Below, piece after piece: positions 50,231 through 61,485 of a DNA stretch of 64,000 nt. Position 1 is the stretch's first letter, and each line of letters starts with the position of its first letter. The DNA lies in NCBI RefSeq assembly GCF_001039355.2, contig NW_019775991.1:646666-710665 (forward strand). Reading direction: 5' to 3'. This stretch comes from Lingula anatina (Eukaryota; Brachiopoda; Lingulata; Lingulida; Lingulidae). The notes beneath the pieces were generated by a model, which saw only the letters and a list, made by a program, of their open reading frames with translations, was not told the DNA's origin and did not search any database. Made by a program: the position numbers and the translations under genes.

Positions 50231-50562
50231 AGGGATAATAACTCTTCGTTTCAGCCAAAAAATGATCTTTCCTAGAGTAAGCATCGATTTACCCATAATT
50301 ACCAATGGTTAATGAATCCATTTTTACATCCAAAGTTAGTCCGTGTTTTTTTTTTTCTTTCTTAATTTTTTTTAAATCTCTTAAGAGATTTGAACAGAGT
50401 ATAGCCATCAATGGAGGTCACGTGGTCTAAAGACAAGCTCAGATTTTAGAATAATAGCTATAACTGCCGTTTTTGTGGTAAAAAAATATATCATATTTCT
50501 TTGAGTTATTCACAATGTTTTTATTGTGAAATAAAGATCTCATACGAAGGGTTATTATCCCT
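50231..50562. mobile_element. Kolobok-like MITE, 332 bp, TTAA duplication
   Basis: TTAA flanks both sides (50227-50230, 50563-50566). The ends read AGGGATAATAACTCTTCGT and, reversed, AGGGATAATAACCCTTCGT. The gene C spacer at about 33508 has the uninterrupted form (CCTAAGAAAAGCAACC). TTAA duplication with an AGGG start fits Kolobok rather than piggyBac, whose ends start with CCC; there is no coding region. Confidence 0.8.
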
Positions 50563-52295
50563 TTAAGAAAAGCAACTAGTAAAATACTCGTAAAATATTT
50601 GAAAGCTTACCTTGTTGTCGTATTGCACTTGCCGGTACTTAGAGCTTTCTCGTTTGGTTCCCAACGAATTTCAAATTTCATGAGGGTTAATACTGGTAGG
50701 GATATGACTAAAGGCAATACAATAATGTAACGCAAAGGTAGCTTTTATCCAAGAAATAACGTTAACACTGCATGGCATTTATGGCCTGCCCGCATTAATG
50801 TAGTTTTTGTTAGATTTAATATTGGAAGGACGCCCAATTTTGTGATGGTAGAACGTATCGAATTTTCCATACCAGGTCAACGGCTGACGTTTATGTTTCT
50901 CCTAGAATATTATAAACGATAAAATTTTCAATGACATGTAAATTTAGCAAGGGGTAACATAAAGGTGGTTCGATAGGTTATAATTACCTAAATTAGTCAA
51001 AATAACATTTCTTTCCTATTTCTTTTTCTGTCTAACATTCATATCCAGATATTAATGCAATACTTTTCTCTTAAAAAATTAGATCAAAAACACACTTTTC
51101 ATTATTTTGTTCACCACCCCAGGCAGATCTTGCAGTTAGCTCTGTCCCTGTTTACCGTCAATTTATATGTTTCTAAATTCGCAGCAATCTAACTACGCCT
51201 TAATTCAGGAGTTAAGTTAGGCAAAGTCTGAAAAAACTGGTGATTCAGCCAAAATTGATCTACTTTACTTGACTGGATGATGTCCTTAACTAGGAGAAAA
51301 ATGCGCCAAAAATAATGCTGTTTTTATTAAATGGATTAAGTATTGGACAGCGAATTTCATGCTGGTGCATTTTAGGACAAATCCCAATATTATACATGTC
51401 AAGTGCTAGCGTTGATGTAGCTGCTGGAATTCATTTTTATGCTGTTAAAATTTCTGAGAAAATCATTAACAAACGCTTCTCTGTTGCACGGGCGTCTGGC
51501 ATTGCCACGTCCAGTAGCATGCTGTCCCGAACTTCCAACGTATTGAAAATGTTTCTATCATTAAAACATGTGTGCTAATTTTCCTAGCCGACTACCATCC
51601 AGGTGAGACACTAATGGTAGTCGGCAAGGAAACGTAGTCCGTTTTCCGTTATTTTACACAGATGCATTTCATCTGATATACTAGAACTAATCTTAACTTG
51701 TACTAATCATAAAGGGATCCCGGGACTATTTCTTGGGCTACCTTTCCTGGCACACAAGTTACCTTTGAGAAGACTAATGCCACTTACCAGATTATGCTTT
51801 CCTTTGAACAGTGTCGTGCCGTGACAACGTTCTGGTATATTTTCAGATAACATTTAAATATGATATATGTTCACATCACGTTTGCCGCCCATATCAGACC
51901 CGTAGCTTGCCAGGATATGGAGCATATTTGGGGCAGGCCATCAATTCCAAATAGGTCTAATTGATTATAAAGCCCATTGTGATTGGCAGTGCATATATAG
52001 CCAGTGTTCACCGAACATGAATACATTTCCTGGAAATATATTTTATTCCCATATCAAACCCGTAGCTAAGCCGCTTTTGGGACATACATGTATTTATGGC
52101 AGGTCATCAATCCAGAATGCATAACTATAACTTCAGGTACAGGCAGAACTAATGATCGGCAAAACTAACAGCTTGTGTAGGGATTATAATGAATAGTCGT
52201 AATGTATGAATTATGAATTCTTTTCGTGTTATATATCAGAAAAAACATAAATCTTAGTACTACTTTCACGTGTGAGATAAATTACTTGTGATAGT

Positions 52296-52582
52296 CGGTG
52301 TGATTATTCTGTAGTGTCAGACATAGAGAAATGTATTGATGAGATCCGGGTGTGGATGCTTTCAAATAAGCTGGCTCTAAATGACACTAAAACGGAAATA
52401 ATCTGGTTTTCATCTAAATTTAAAGATAGAAAGGACTGTGCTACTAACACTAATGTTCGCATTGGCAATGTGTCTGTGAAAGCATCTGTCAGTGCTAGAA
52501 ATTTAGGTGTGGGTTTTTTGATTCAGCTGGGATCTTTGACAAGCATATAGACAATGTTTGTAAGTCGGCATCTTTTTCGCTG
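52296..52582 (+). mobile_element. LINE reverse transcriptase fragment cut by a contig end
   Basis: It encodes SDIEKCIDEIRVWMLSNKLALNDTKTEIIWFSS, the palm-to-thumb region typical of CR1/L2 and related LINEs, then DKHIDNVCKSASF in another frame up to the N. The catalytic DD motif is not included. Confidence 0.75.
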
Positions 52583-52583
52583 N
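52583..52583. other. Single N, contig join
   Basis: It lies between the cut LINE fragment and the exact copy of 48212-49924. Confidence 0.8.
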
Positions 52584-54296
52584 GAATTCCATAACTAACA
52601 CGAAACTAAAACAATCGGATCCAGACATTTGGAAGGGGTGGACACAGGGTAGAAGAATGTACATTTTACTACTCTGTGCTTGGTATCAAACCGTTAACAA
52701 TGACATTTGTACTATAATATATGGGAGACAGCTAAACTTTGTCCGATTTCCTCGATGTACTGTGGTTAATGAATCCATTTTTACATCCAAAGTTAGTCCG
52801 TGTTTTTTTTTTTCTTTCTTAATTTTTTTTTATCTCTTAAGAGATTTGAACAGAGTATAGCCATCAATGGAGGTCACGTGGTCTAAAGACAAGCTCAGAT
52901 TTTAGAATAATAGCTATAACTGCCGTTTTTGTGGTAAAAAAATATATCATATTTCTTTGAGTTATTCACAATGTTTTTATTGTGAAATAAAGATCTCATA
53001 CGAAGGGTTATTATCCCTTTAAGAAAAGCAACTAGTAAAATACTCGTAAAATATTTGAAAGCTTACCTTGTTGTCGTATTGCACTTGCCGGTACTTAGAG
53101 CTTTCTCGTTTGGTTCCCAACGAATTTCAAATTTCATGAGGGCTAATACTGGTAGGGATATGACTAAAGGCAATACAATAATGTAACGCAAAGGTAGCTT
53201 TTATCCAAGAAATAACGTTAACACTGCATGGCATTTATGGCCTGCCCGCATTAATGTAGTTTTTGTTAGATTTAATATTGGCAGGACGCCCAATTTTGTG
53301 ATGGTAGAACGTATCGAATTTTCCATACCAGGTCAACGGCTGACGTTTATGTTTCTCCTAGAATATTATAAACGTTAAAATTTTCAATGACATGTAAATT
53401 TAGCAAGGGGCAACATAAAGGTGGTTCGATAGGTTATAATAACCTAAATTAGTCAAAATAGCATTTCTTTCCTATTTCATTTTCTGTCTAACATTCATAT
53501 CCAGATATTAATGCAATACTTTTCTCTTAAAAAATTAGATCAAAAACACACTTTTCATTATTTTGTTCACCACCCCATGCAGATCTTGCACTTAGCTCTG
53601 TCCCTGTTTACCGTCAATTTATATGTTTCTAGAATCGCAGCAGTCTAACTACGCCTTAACTCAGGAGTTAAGTTAGGCAAAGTCTGAAAAAACTGGTGAT
53701 TCAGCAAAAATTGATCTTCTTTACTTGACTGGATGATGTCCTTAACTAGGAGAAAAATGCGCCAAAAATAATGCTGTTTTTATTAAATGGATTAAGTATT
53801 GGACAGCGAATTTCATGCTGGTGCATTTTAGGACAAATCTCCATATTATACCTGTCAAGAGCTAGCGTTGATGTAGCTGCTGGAATTCATTTTTATGCTG
53901 TTAAAATTTCTGAGAAAATCATTAACAAACACTTCTCTGTTGCATTGCCACGTCCAGTAGCATGCTGTCCCGAACTTACAACGTATTGAAAATTTATCTA
54001 TCATTAAAACATGTGTGCTAATTTTCCTAGCCGACTACCATCCAGGTGAGACACTAATGGTAGTCGGCAAGGAAACGTAGTCCGTTTTCCGTTATTTTAC
54101 ACAGATGCATTTCATCTGATATACTAGAACTAATCTTAACTTGTACTAATTATAAAGGGATCCCCGGACTCCTATTTCTTGGGCTACCTTTCCTGGCACA
54201 CAAGTAACCTTTGTGAAGAGTAATGCCACTTACCAAATGATGCTCCTTTTCCTTTTAACAGTGTCGTGCCGTGACAACGTTCTGGTATATTTTCAG
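52584..54296. repeat. Exact-length copy of 48212-49924
   Basis: Same start, same end and same open frames as the segment before the N at 49925. Beyond 54296 it continues into ATAACATTTAAATATG, the continuation that the first copy loses at its N. Confidence 0.85.
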
Positions 54297-56722
54297 ATAA
54301 CATTTAAATATGATATATGTTCACATCACGTTTGCCGCCCATATCAGACCCGTAGCTTGGCAGGATATGGAGCATATTTGGGGCAGTCATTATTAACATG
54401 TGAGCTAATTTTAAAGATAGCCCAGTTACCTTCGTAGAGAGATGCAACTTACCAAATGTTGCTCCTTTTCCTTTGAACAGTGTCGTGTTCCATATGACAA
54501 CGTTCTGGTATATTTTCAGCTAATGGTAAACATTAAATATGATCATATCACGTGTGCCGCCCAAATCAGACCCGTAGATGTAGCTAGGCTGGCTATGGAG
54601 CATATTTGGGGCAGGCCATCAATTCCAAATAGGTCTAATTAATTATAAAGCCCATTGTGATTGGCAGTGCATATAGCCAGTGTTCACCGAACATGAATAC
54701 ATTTCCTGGAAATATATTTAATTCCCATATCAAACCCGTAGCTAAGCCGCTTTTGGGACATACATGTATTTATGGCAGGTCATCAATCCAGAATGCATAA
54801 CTATAACTTCAGGTACAGGCAGAACTAATGATCGGCAAAACTAACAGCTTGTGTAGGAATTATAATGAATAGTCGTAATGTATGAATTATGAATTCTTTT
54901 CGTGTTATATATCAGAAAAAACATAAATCTTAGTACTACTTTCACGTGTGAGATAAATTACTGTCACGAGCGTTAAATGCCAGAACGAGGCATATATCGC
55001 GAGAGGCTGGTAGTTAATCATTTGATATTAATTATTTAATTATTAGAGAAGTACTCGCATTTCACCAAAATGCTCTTTTGGCGGTGATGTGTCTTTCATA
55101 TAATATGTGTGGCGGAAGTTTACCGGATATAGAATGGGTTGGCGTGGTTTTACCTTTAACCACCGCTCTCCTTTTATATTATTAAAGCGGGTCTCACCGA
55201 TACGGGTAAAAATGAAACAAGTCCCAGCCTATTCTTACGTATGTATAGGCCATAATCTAAAGAAAAACTGTCCTTTGTAACGGGCGGCAATAAAAAAATG
55301 TTAATTACTCCAGATTCGAGTCTGCATTACGAACCTCTCTGGCCCAAAATAAAGAGGAGGTCCCCACGGTCTTAGCCAATCGGAATGCGCTGGTAGAATC
55401 AGCACTCGTACAAAATATGGCGAAGGAGTTTCAAGTAAATCGCTTAAAATGCATGCTAATTATACCATTCTCCCTTCATTATTTGTAAACATATCTGTGC
55501 ACTTAAGTATCGAAAGAATTCATCAATTTTTGTGGTAGGTTAAAATAGTCCGGAAATAGACGAGGGTTGAAATTATTTACGACATTGCTTGGGATGTCAA
55601 AATCGTCAGTAGGAGCGCTAACGCATGAATTCCTTGCTAAGCATAAACATGTCTTGATTGATATTTTTAGTTTGATCATGTTTTTATCATGTATATTAAT
55701 AAGGCAAGCGGTTACAGCAGTGACAATTGTCCCAAACTAAATGAGCCTTCCAGATAAAGAGCTCCCAGTTGTTGTTAATTGCAATGTCGTATTGAAACTT
55801 TACACCGTCGTCCTCAGTGATCGGACACATTCCTTAGTTTTTTTTTTTTTTTTTAATTGGTACGAGGCTTAGAGAAAGTGAAAGATCAAATGGAAATCAA
55901 TTTCCCTGAGAACAATGAAGAGAAAATGTAATATCTCAAGGAGGCAAGGCTTTGAGAACTAGAGGTATGAAAAACTTAAAATTTGCATATCTTCATTGAA
56001 TAGACAAATGGTAAGTTCACAAACACAAAATAAGAAAAGGTGTTACAATAATACACTCCTTTCTTGTGAGTTACCATGTTCAAATTTACTTATTCAAAAG
56101 ACTGATATATTTCAATAATCACTTATAGTCAATAATCAGTATTCAGACACTCGCCATTTCTGACATTTCTTAAACTATAAATTTTAAGTAAAAAACTGAA
56201 AATAATTGATCAAAAAGAAAGAGAATAATTTGTATTTCTCCCACGGAGACACTGAGTTGAATGAAATGAAATGTCCAATAATGTGAATATCAATAAAACT
56301 TAAAGTTATCACTTATGCAAATGAACGTTGCATCAAATGTGCTAGATTCCCCAGCTCCTCAATCACGATAAAAGAAAAACAATATAAACCCTGCCCTTGC
56401 ACTGGATCTAAAGAAGCGTCTGCTAGAGAATGTAACTGGCACAGACCCAGCATCAGTGGAGATGGGAGTTACTTGCTGATGAATTCACTTGACTACTTCC
56501 CTGTGAAAAAAATCACAGAATAACTATCAACAAGAGTATATTCTCACAGAATGTCTTTTTAAATGTATATAGCTTATTTTATTTGACTTTTTCAAATTTC
56601 TTGAAGATATTCACTTTCCAATATAAATATCCAATAGAAAATTGTCAGTTGTTTCTTACTTATATATGGCACATGCATAATTGTATTTTAAGGTATTTTA
56701 ATCTTTCCTGACTGAATTACTA
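54297..56722. repeat. Spacer downstream of gene F, mixed modules
   Basis: It contains the CCGTAGCTTG/TGTAGCTAGG module twice (54350, 54575), then sequence seen nowhere else in the window (about 55500-56170), then the 3' flank shared with D and A. No gene is recognised. Confidence 0.5.
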
Positions 56723-56820
56723 CCCAGCAGGCAAACGACATTGATTCTACGTTGATTCAACGTTGATCCACCAAAAATAACGTTGATTCGACGGTAAATC
56801 AATGTCGTTTGTCTGCTGGG
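56723..56820. mobile_element. Short palindromic CAACGTTG MITE, 98 bp
   Basis: The two arms are nearly perfect inverted repeats over about 30 bp (CCCAGCAGGCAAACGACATT against CCCAGCAGACAAACGACATT reversed). TA flanks both sides. It shares its terminal motif with the longer elements at 9967 and 26822. Confidence 0.8.
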
Positions 56821-57410
56821 TATGTCCAGTTATTGTGTTGCTACATGCATTCCAATCAATATCTTGTCATCACTTTACCACCCTTCTTCTCACAAAGATA
56901 AAGTTCATGAGACCTTTTATATGCAAGAAGAAACACTACATTTGTTGAACATTTTTTTATGTGCCTTATTGATAAAATATATGAATAAGAGGTGTTTAAC
57001 CGTATTTTATTCAAAATGAGCATTGAACACTTTCCTTAGGAGAGAAAGCGAGATGATCTAAAACACGTTCCAAGGCTTTTCAAGATGATGCGCATGAAGA
57101 GTTCTAGGATTTTTTCACAAAATTTTTCAGTGATATAACCTGAGTGGCTCCTCCTTACCTGTCGTGTGTTTATAAGGAAACTGTGTATTTCTGAAGAAAA
57201 TTTTTATTTATCCCGCAATGGGTTTCGCTGTCACTGTGTGCAGACGATAGACATATAGCAGTCGAAGTATTCAGTGCCCCACTTCACCCCCCTCACCCAA
57301 ATAAAAAAAAAGTAGCAGGATTCGATGAACGGATGGTTTGGATTTAAAAAAGACTTTAAAAAGGTATGATTGAAAATAATAAGAAAAAAAACTAGTTCTG
57401 CAGTGATAAA

Positions 57411-57416
57411 TTTATT
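57411..57416 (-). terminator. Poly(A) signal AATAAA, gene F
   Basis: AATAAA about 87 bp after the stop codon on the minus strand. Confidence 0.7.
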
Positions 57417-57502
57417 CAGAGAAATCTGCTCTGAAAACATAAAACGCCAATAGGAGTAGATCCAGTACATAAGTACGTTTAATCAACTGAAGTGGAAAGG
57501 AA

Positions 57503-60500
57503 TCAAATAACGAAGCATGGAGTAGACAAAGCTAAATTGGCCCCTCTGACACCCGTAAGTTGTCCAGCCAATGCGTACTGTATAATGTACTCATTGGTGT
57601 AGTTGACGACCTGGGCAGAGGGTGAGCTGATAGTCCCGTCATCTCTAAGGACCTGCAACAAGGCAGCCACGGCGCCGGTCACAAACGGAGCTGCCATGGA
57701 GGTGCCTCTCTTAGTAGTATATTTATTGTTTCCAGAGAAGTCAGCAGCTTCGATACTCTCACCCGGGGCGTAAAGATCTACGCAAGGACCATAGTTGCTG
57801 AAACTAGCCTTTTCAAAGTCCTCATTAAACGCTCCGACAGTGAGGGCATTGGCCGTGCTACCTGGAGAATCAGTGCAAGCGTCTGCATTGGCATTACCAG
57901 CTGAAACAATTACGGGGATTCCCGCTGCGAGTAGATCATCGACTGCGTCGTTCAGAGACCTGATGAACGACGCACCAAGACTGAAGTTAATAACGGAGAG
58001 TCGCCCAGAGCTTTGCACTCTTTGTTTTGCCCACAGACAAGCATTCAATATACCGGAAACAGGGCATCCATAATCTGAGCAAACCTTCAGGGAAATGATG
58101 TTAGCACTCTTTGCCACACCAGAATTGGTTCCCCCAATGATACTGGCCACGTGGGTACCATGACCATCGTCGTCAACACTTGTAGATGTCGGCCAGCCTG
58201 GACAAAAGAAAAATTGATAAAATCAACCATTTTATGTATTAAACCTAAAACTGATTAAAGTTGAACTTCTATGATTTGATTTTACTACCAAGAAGCATGA
58301 AGGCGTCTCATTTCGGATGAAGTGAATATTCCGTAAACTGAACAATGGTACAAAATAGGCCCAAATATAACTATCCTGTACTGAAAAGAAAACAGACATT
58401 TGAGATGCATAATGGCAGTTGTATTGTAACTATATTCTATGAGCAGCTATCATATTACAGAAGAGACAACATCCCCATTCCCATGCAACATTAAGAAAAT
58501 CCAGATTTCTAAATTTTCACAATGGGAAGATAAATTCACTCTCTGCGGGAAACCAAGGAATACTGTTTTCTTTTTAAACGTAGTAATGAAAAATGCTTAC
58601 ATAAGCTGTCGTTGCACTTAAGTAAGACCGACGTGCTCCCTTTTTAGACCCCTTTTTCAGGTGTTGTTTTCGCTGCAGCGCTGCATTACGAAAATCAGAA
58701 AGCAACTCACCAATAGTAACTCTCCCTGTGAAATCTTCGTGGTTTGGATTGATGCCTGTGTCTGCCACATATACATCTATTCCCTCTCCATCGCCCCAGA
58801 TGTTATACTTGGCATTGTATGCATCACCATCAAGAGCATCCAACCCCTGCAAGTAAGGGAAAATACAAACTATGAAACTAGCTTTGACATATTTCCATGG
58901 CTGCAATCAATGAATTCTTGCATAAGGAATTTTCCAGATATGTATATTTCTTGCACAGTCTTGCCAGAAAGTATATGGAAAATGCCAAAGGAGCACCATA
59001 TTGAAAATTAATAAGGTTTATCATAGAAAACCAAACCAACCAAACCACCCTTTAGATTTTTGAGAGGACATTATAAATCTTTTTGTTTGCTGGACAGTTT
59101 TGAGATAGACATTTGCAACTGCACTCATCAAAAGCAAATTAAATGCACCCTTAACTTCATATATTGTTCAGGTGTATGCCACAAGTACGGGACTTTAACC
59201 TTTTAAGAATGTTACCAATAGTCAAAACGATTCAAACATTTACAAAAGTCTGTTGACTTCGTGACCGAAAGTGATCTGCTTTTAGAAATCAGTATAATCA
59301 ACATACTAAAATGTTATTGGAATTGAAACTTATGAAACCTTTAAGTTATACGGTCTATCTTTCTGCATTAACATCAGCATTAACATACCCAATAATATCT
59401 TCCAGAAAACCATAATATATAGGATTTGCAGTATTCAGTGCTTAGTTCTAACTTAACGTCCTGTTCAATTTCCGCAATGACATTGGTGAGTTGTCGCAGA
59501 GCGTGGAGGTTGCTTAAACATTATTAAATATACTCATAAATACAATAAGGTATATGTGTGTCCTTTGCATATGCAAAAAGTAAATATGAAATTATCAATT
59601 GATGACCAATACGTATTTTAAATATTTTACAAATGTGTAAGGACGAATGAAAACAAACGGTTAANCGTCCTGTTCAATTTCCGCAATGACATTGGTGAGT
59701 TGTCGCAGAGCGTGGAGGTTGCTTAAACATTATTAAATATACTCATAAATACAATAAGGTATATGTGTGTCCTTTGCATATGCAAAAAGTAAATATGAAA
59801 TTATCAATTGATGACCAATACGTATTTTAAATATTTTACAAATGTGTACGGACGAATGAAAACAAACGGTTAAGAATGCGCTGTGTCCAACCTTTTACTT
59901 ATTTTTCGCAGAATGACGAAATCCTTGTCTTTATCAAACTTAACTTGTTGTCTTCGTCCAGCTCCTTTGATGATTCTACGGACTAGATAAATAAAATTAT
60001 GTTCCTTGTAAATGGTTTACATAATAAATCCATTTAAGGCTACAATAAAGCAGAGATGGACCGGAACCTAAGCCCTTATTATTAGAAAAAAACTGCAAAA
60101 TGCACCCAGGGAAAACTGAACTTTGCAAGGACTAATAATCAACTAATAATGAACCATTAGTTAAAAGATGGACCATCACCAAAATCTTGTCACTTTAAAG
60201 TTAGCCCATTTTGACCTATCCTGATTATCTAATCAAAACCCGTCCACGCGTTAAGTTGCGAACAAACTACCTAACTAACAAAACCAAAAAAAAACATAAC
60301 CTTCTTGGTCATGGGGAGGTCATAAAGCACAATGTGTGAGCTGGAAAAGTGCCCCTGCTAAGATTCGAAATGAAAAAGCTGTACTTCCCATCAGCCAAAA
60401 AAATATACCCCAAATTTTCCTGAACATTGTTTACGCAACAAAAAGCAAAAGATTCAGAACAATCATGGTTCAACTTCATTGCTTTTTTTCCATTGGTGCT

Positions 60501-61485
60501 TGCTTGCAGCGTCTCAGCGTCAACGGCGTTTGGTTTGAATTGACCACCACAACCACAAATACTAGACGACCTTAATGTCCTCTCCCGCTGCCCTGCGATC
60601 CAGTAAAATTAAATATACATTCAGATCTAATTATTAAAGTGACTGGTACACGTAGGGCCAAAAGGATTCAATTTCATGGGCAAAGGATGTAGTTAGGTAC
60701 GTTTACTTACTTCGACCGTAGTTTGCACCAGGCAGTAGTCGAGCAATGTATTGTCCTGACACAGAACCGTTCATGTACTCAATAAGTGGCACTGAGGGAG
60801 ATAAGAATAAGAATGAATCAGCCACCATTGTTAAAATACTCCTTTGCGCTTTAGTTAGGGTGCGTTTTTATAATCACTCAATGATATATAAGCCTCTTTT
60901 TGGTCACTTATAATGATCTTTAGTTCAAAGTGCACGGTAACTGATCAAATAATATTTGTCATGTAAGATTTCTTCGTGGGGTGTATTAATCAAACTATCT
61001 TGCTGTGAATTTATTTTCACTACATTTGATAAAACGTATTATATATTATGAAACATTTTAATTGTCAAGTCTTAAATACATCAACAATCAAATGAACAAA
61101 TCTATAAGTTGCCTTTCCTTCATACTGGTACATTGACAGAAAAATCGGTGTAATTTCACATATAAAGCATGAGCAACGTGGGAAGTTTATTATAAATTTC
61201 TTCCATTATGTCGTTGGAAAACGCCTCGCATTTCAAAATCAAAGGCTCTACATTTTGTGCAGTTAATCAACTATTCTACTTGCCTAAGTCTTGTTCTTCT
61301 GACACTCTCAATACACCAGCATCTTGCAACTTTTTTCGAATGGTTCTGTGGTCCCCTTTTTTCCTTGCCTGTGCCTCGGGTGCATCTCTAGACGTAATGT
61401 TGTACTCCTCCTCCCCCCTCTGATCTGCAACTGTCATTGTAAACAGCCAGAAAGCCAAAACACCTATCATCGCCGATGCCTGCAT
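57503..61485 (-). CDS. Proteinase K-like subtilisin gene F, six exons, apparently intact
   Basis: Predicted secreted S8 serine endopeptidase of 442 residues. Minus-strand exons: 61284-61485, 60711-60791, 59892-59982, 59389-59512, 58711-58846 and 57503-58197, summing to 1329 bp in frame. Signal peptide at residues 1-20 (IGVLAFWLFTMTVA). I9-like propeptide from exons 2-4 (VSGQYIARLLPGA; LTNVIAEIEQDVKL). Mature start at Trp166-Gly-Leu. Catalytic Asp195, His224 (GHGTHVAS), Asn313 (SAGNANADA) and Ser378 in the canonical GTSMAAPF. Exon 2 is one codon shorter than in the other copies. A second partial exon 4 (59666-59721) lies next to the N at 59665 and is best seen as an assembly repeat. Intron 1 has the GC donor (CTTAG|GCAAGTAG). 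Of all copies, F has the most canonical active-site motifs. Confidence 0.85.
59457..59664. repeat. 208-bp segment repeated across an N (left copy)
   Basis: It begins inside exon 4 of gene F (CGTCCTGTTC) and ends at GGTTAA just before the N. It differs from 59666-59873 at a single base as far as I can see. Confidence 0.85.
59665..59665. other. Single N, unmerged contig overlap in gene F
   Basis: Both sides carry the same 208-bp sequence in the same orientation, so this is an unresolved overlap rather than a real duplication. Confidence 0.85.
59666..59873. repeat. 208-bp segment repeated across an N (right copy)
   Basis: Copy of 59457-59664; contains the 5' part of exon 4 again (59666-59721). 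Confidence 0.85.

Larger units (their letters stand above)
49927..52582. repeat. Second, slightly diverged version of the gene D upstream spacer
   Basis: It is parallel to 48212-49924 but includes about 200 bp that those copies lack (50105-50308) and hence the full Kolobok-like MITE. It continues through the GACCCGTAGCTTG module (51896) into a LINE fragment ending at the N at 52583. Confidence 0.75.

Noticed and set aside
50335-50380. T-rich tract plus CTCTTAAGAG palindrome as a terminator
   Set aside because: It is the interior of the TTAA-flanked MITE and is not located after any gene.
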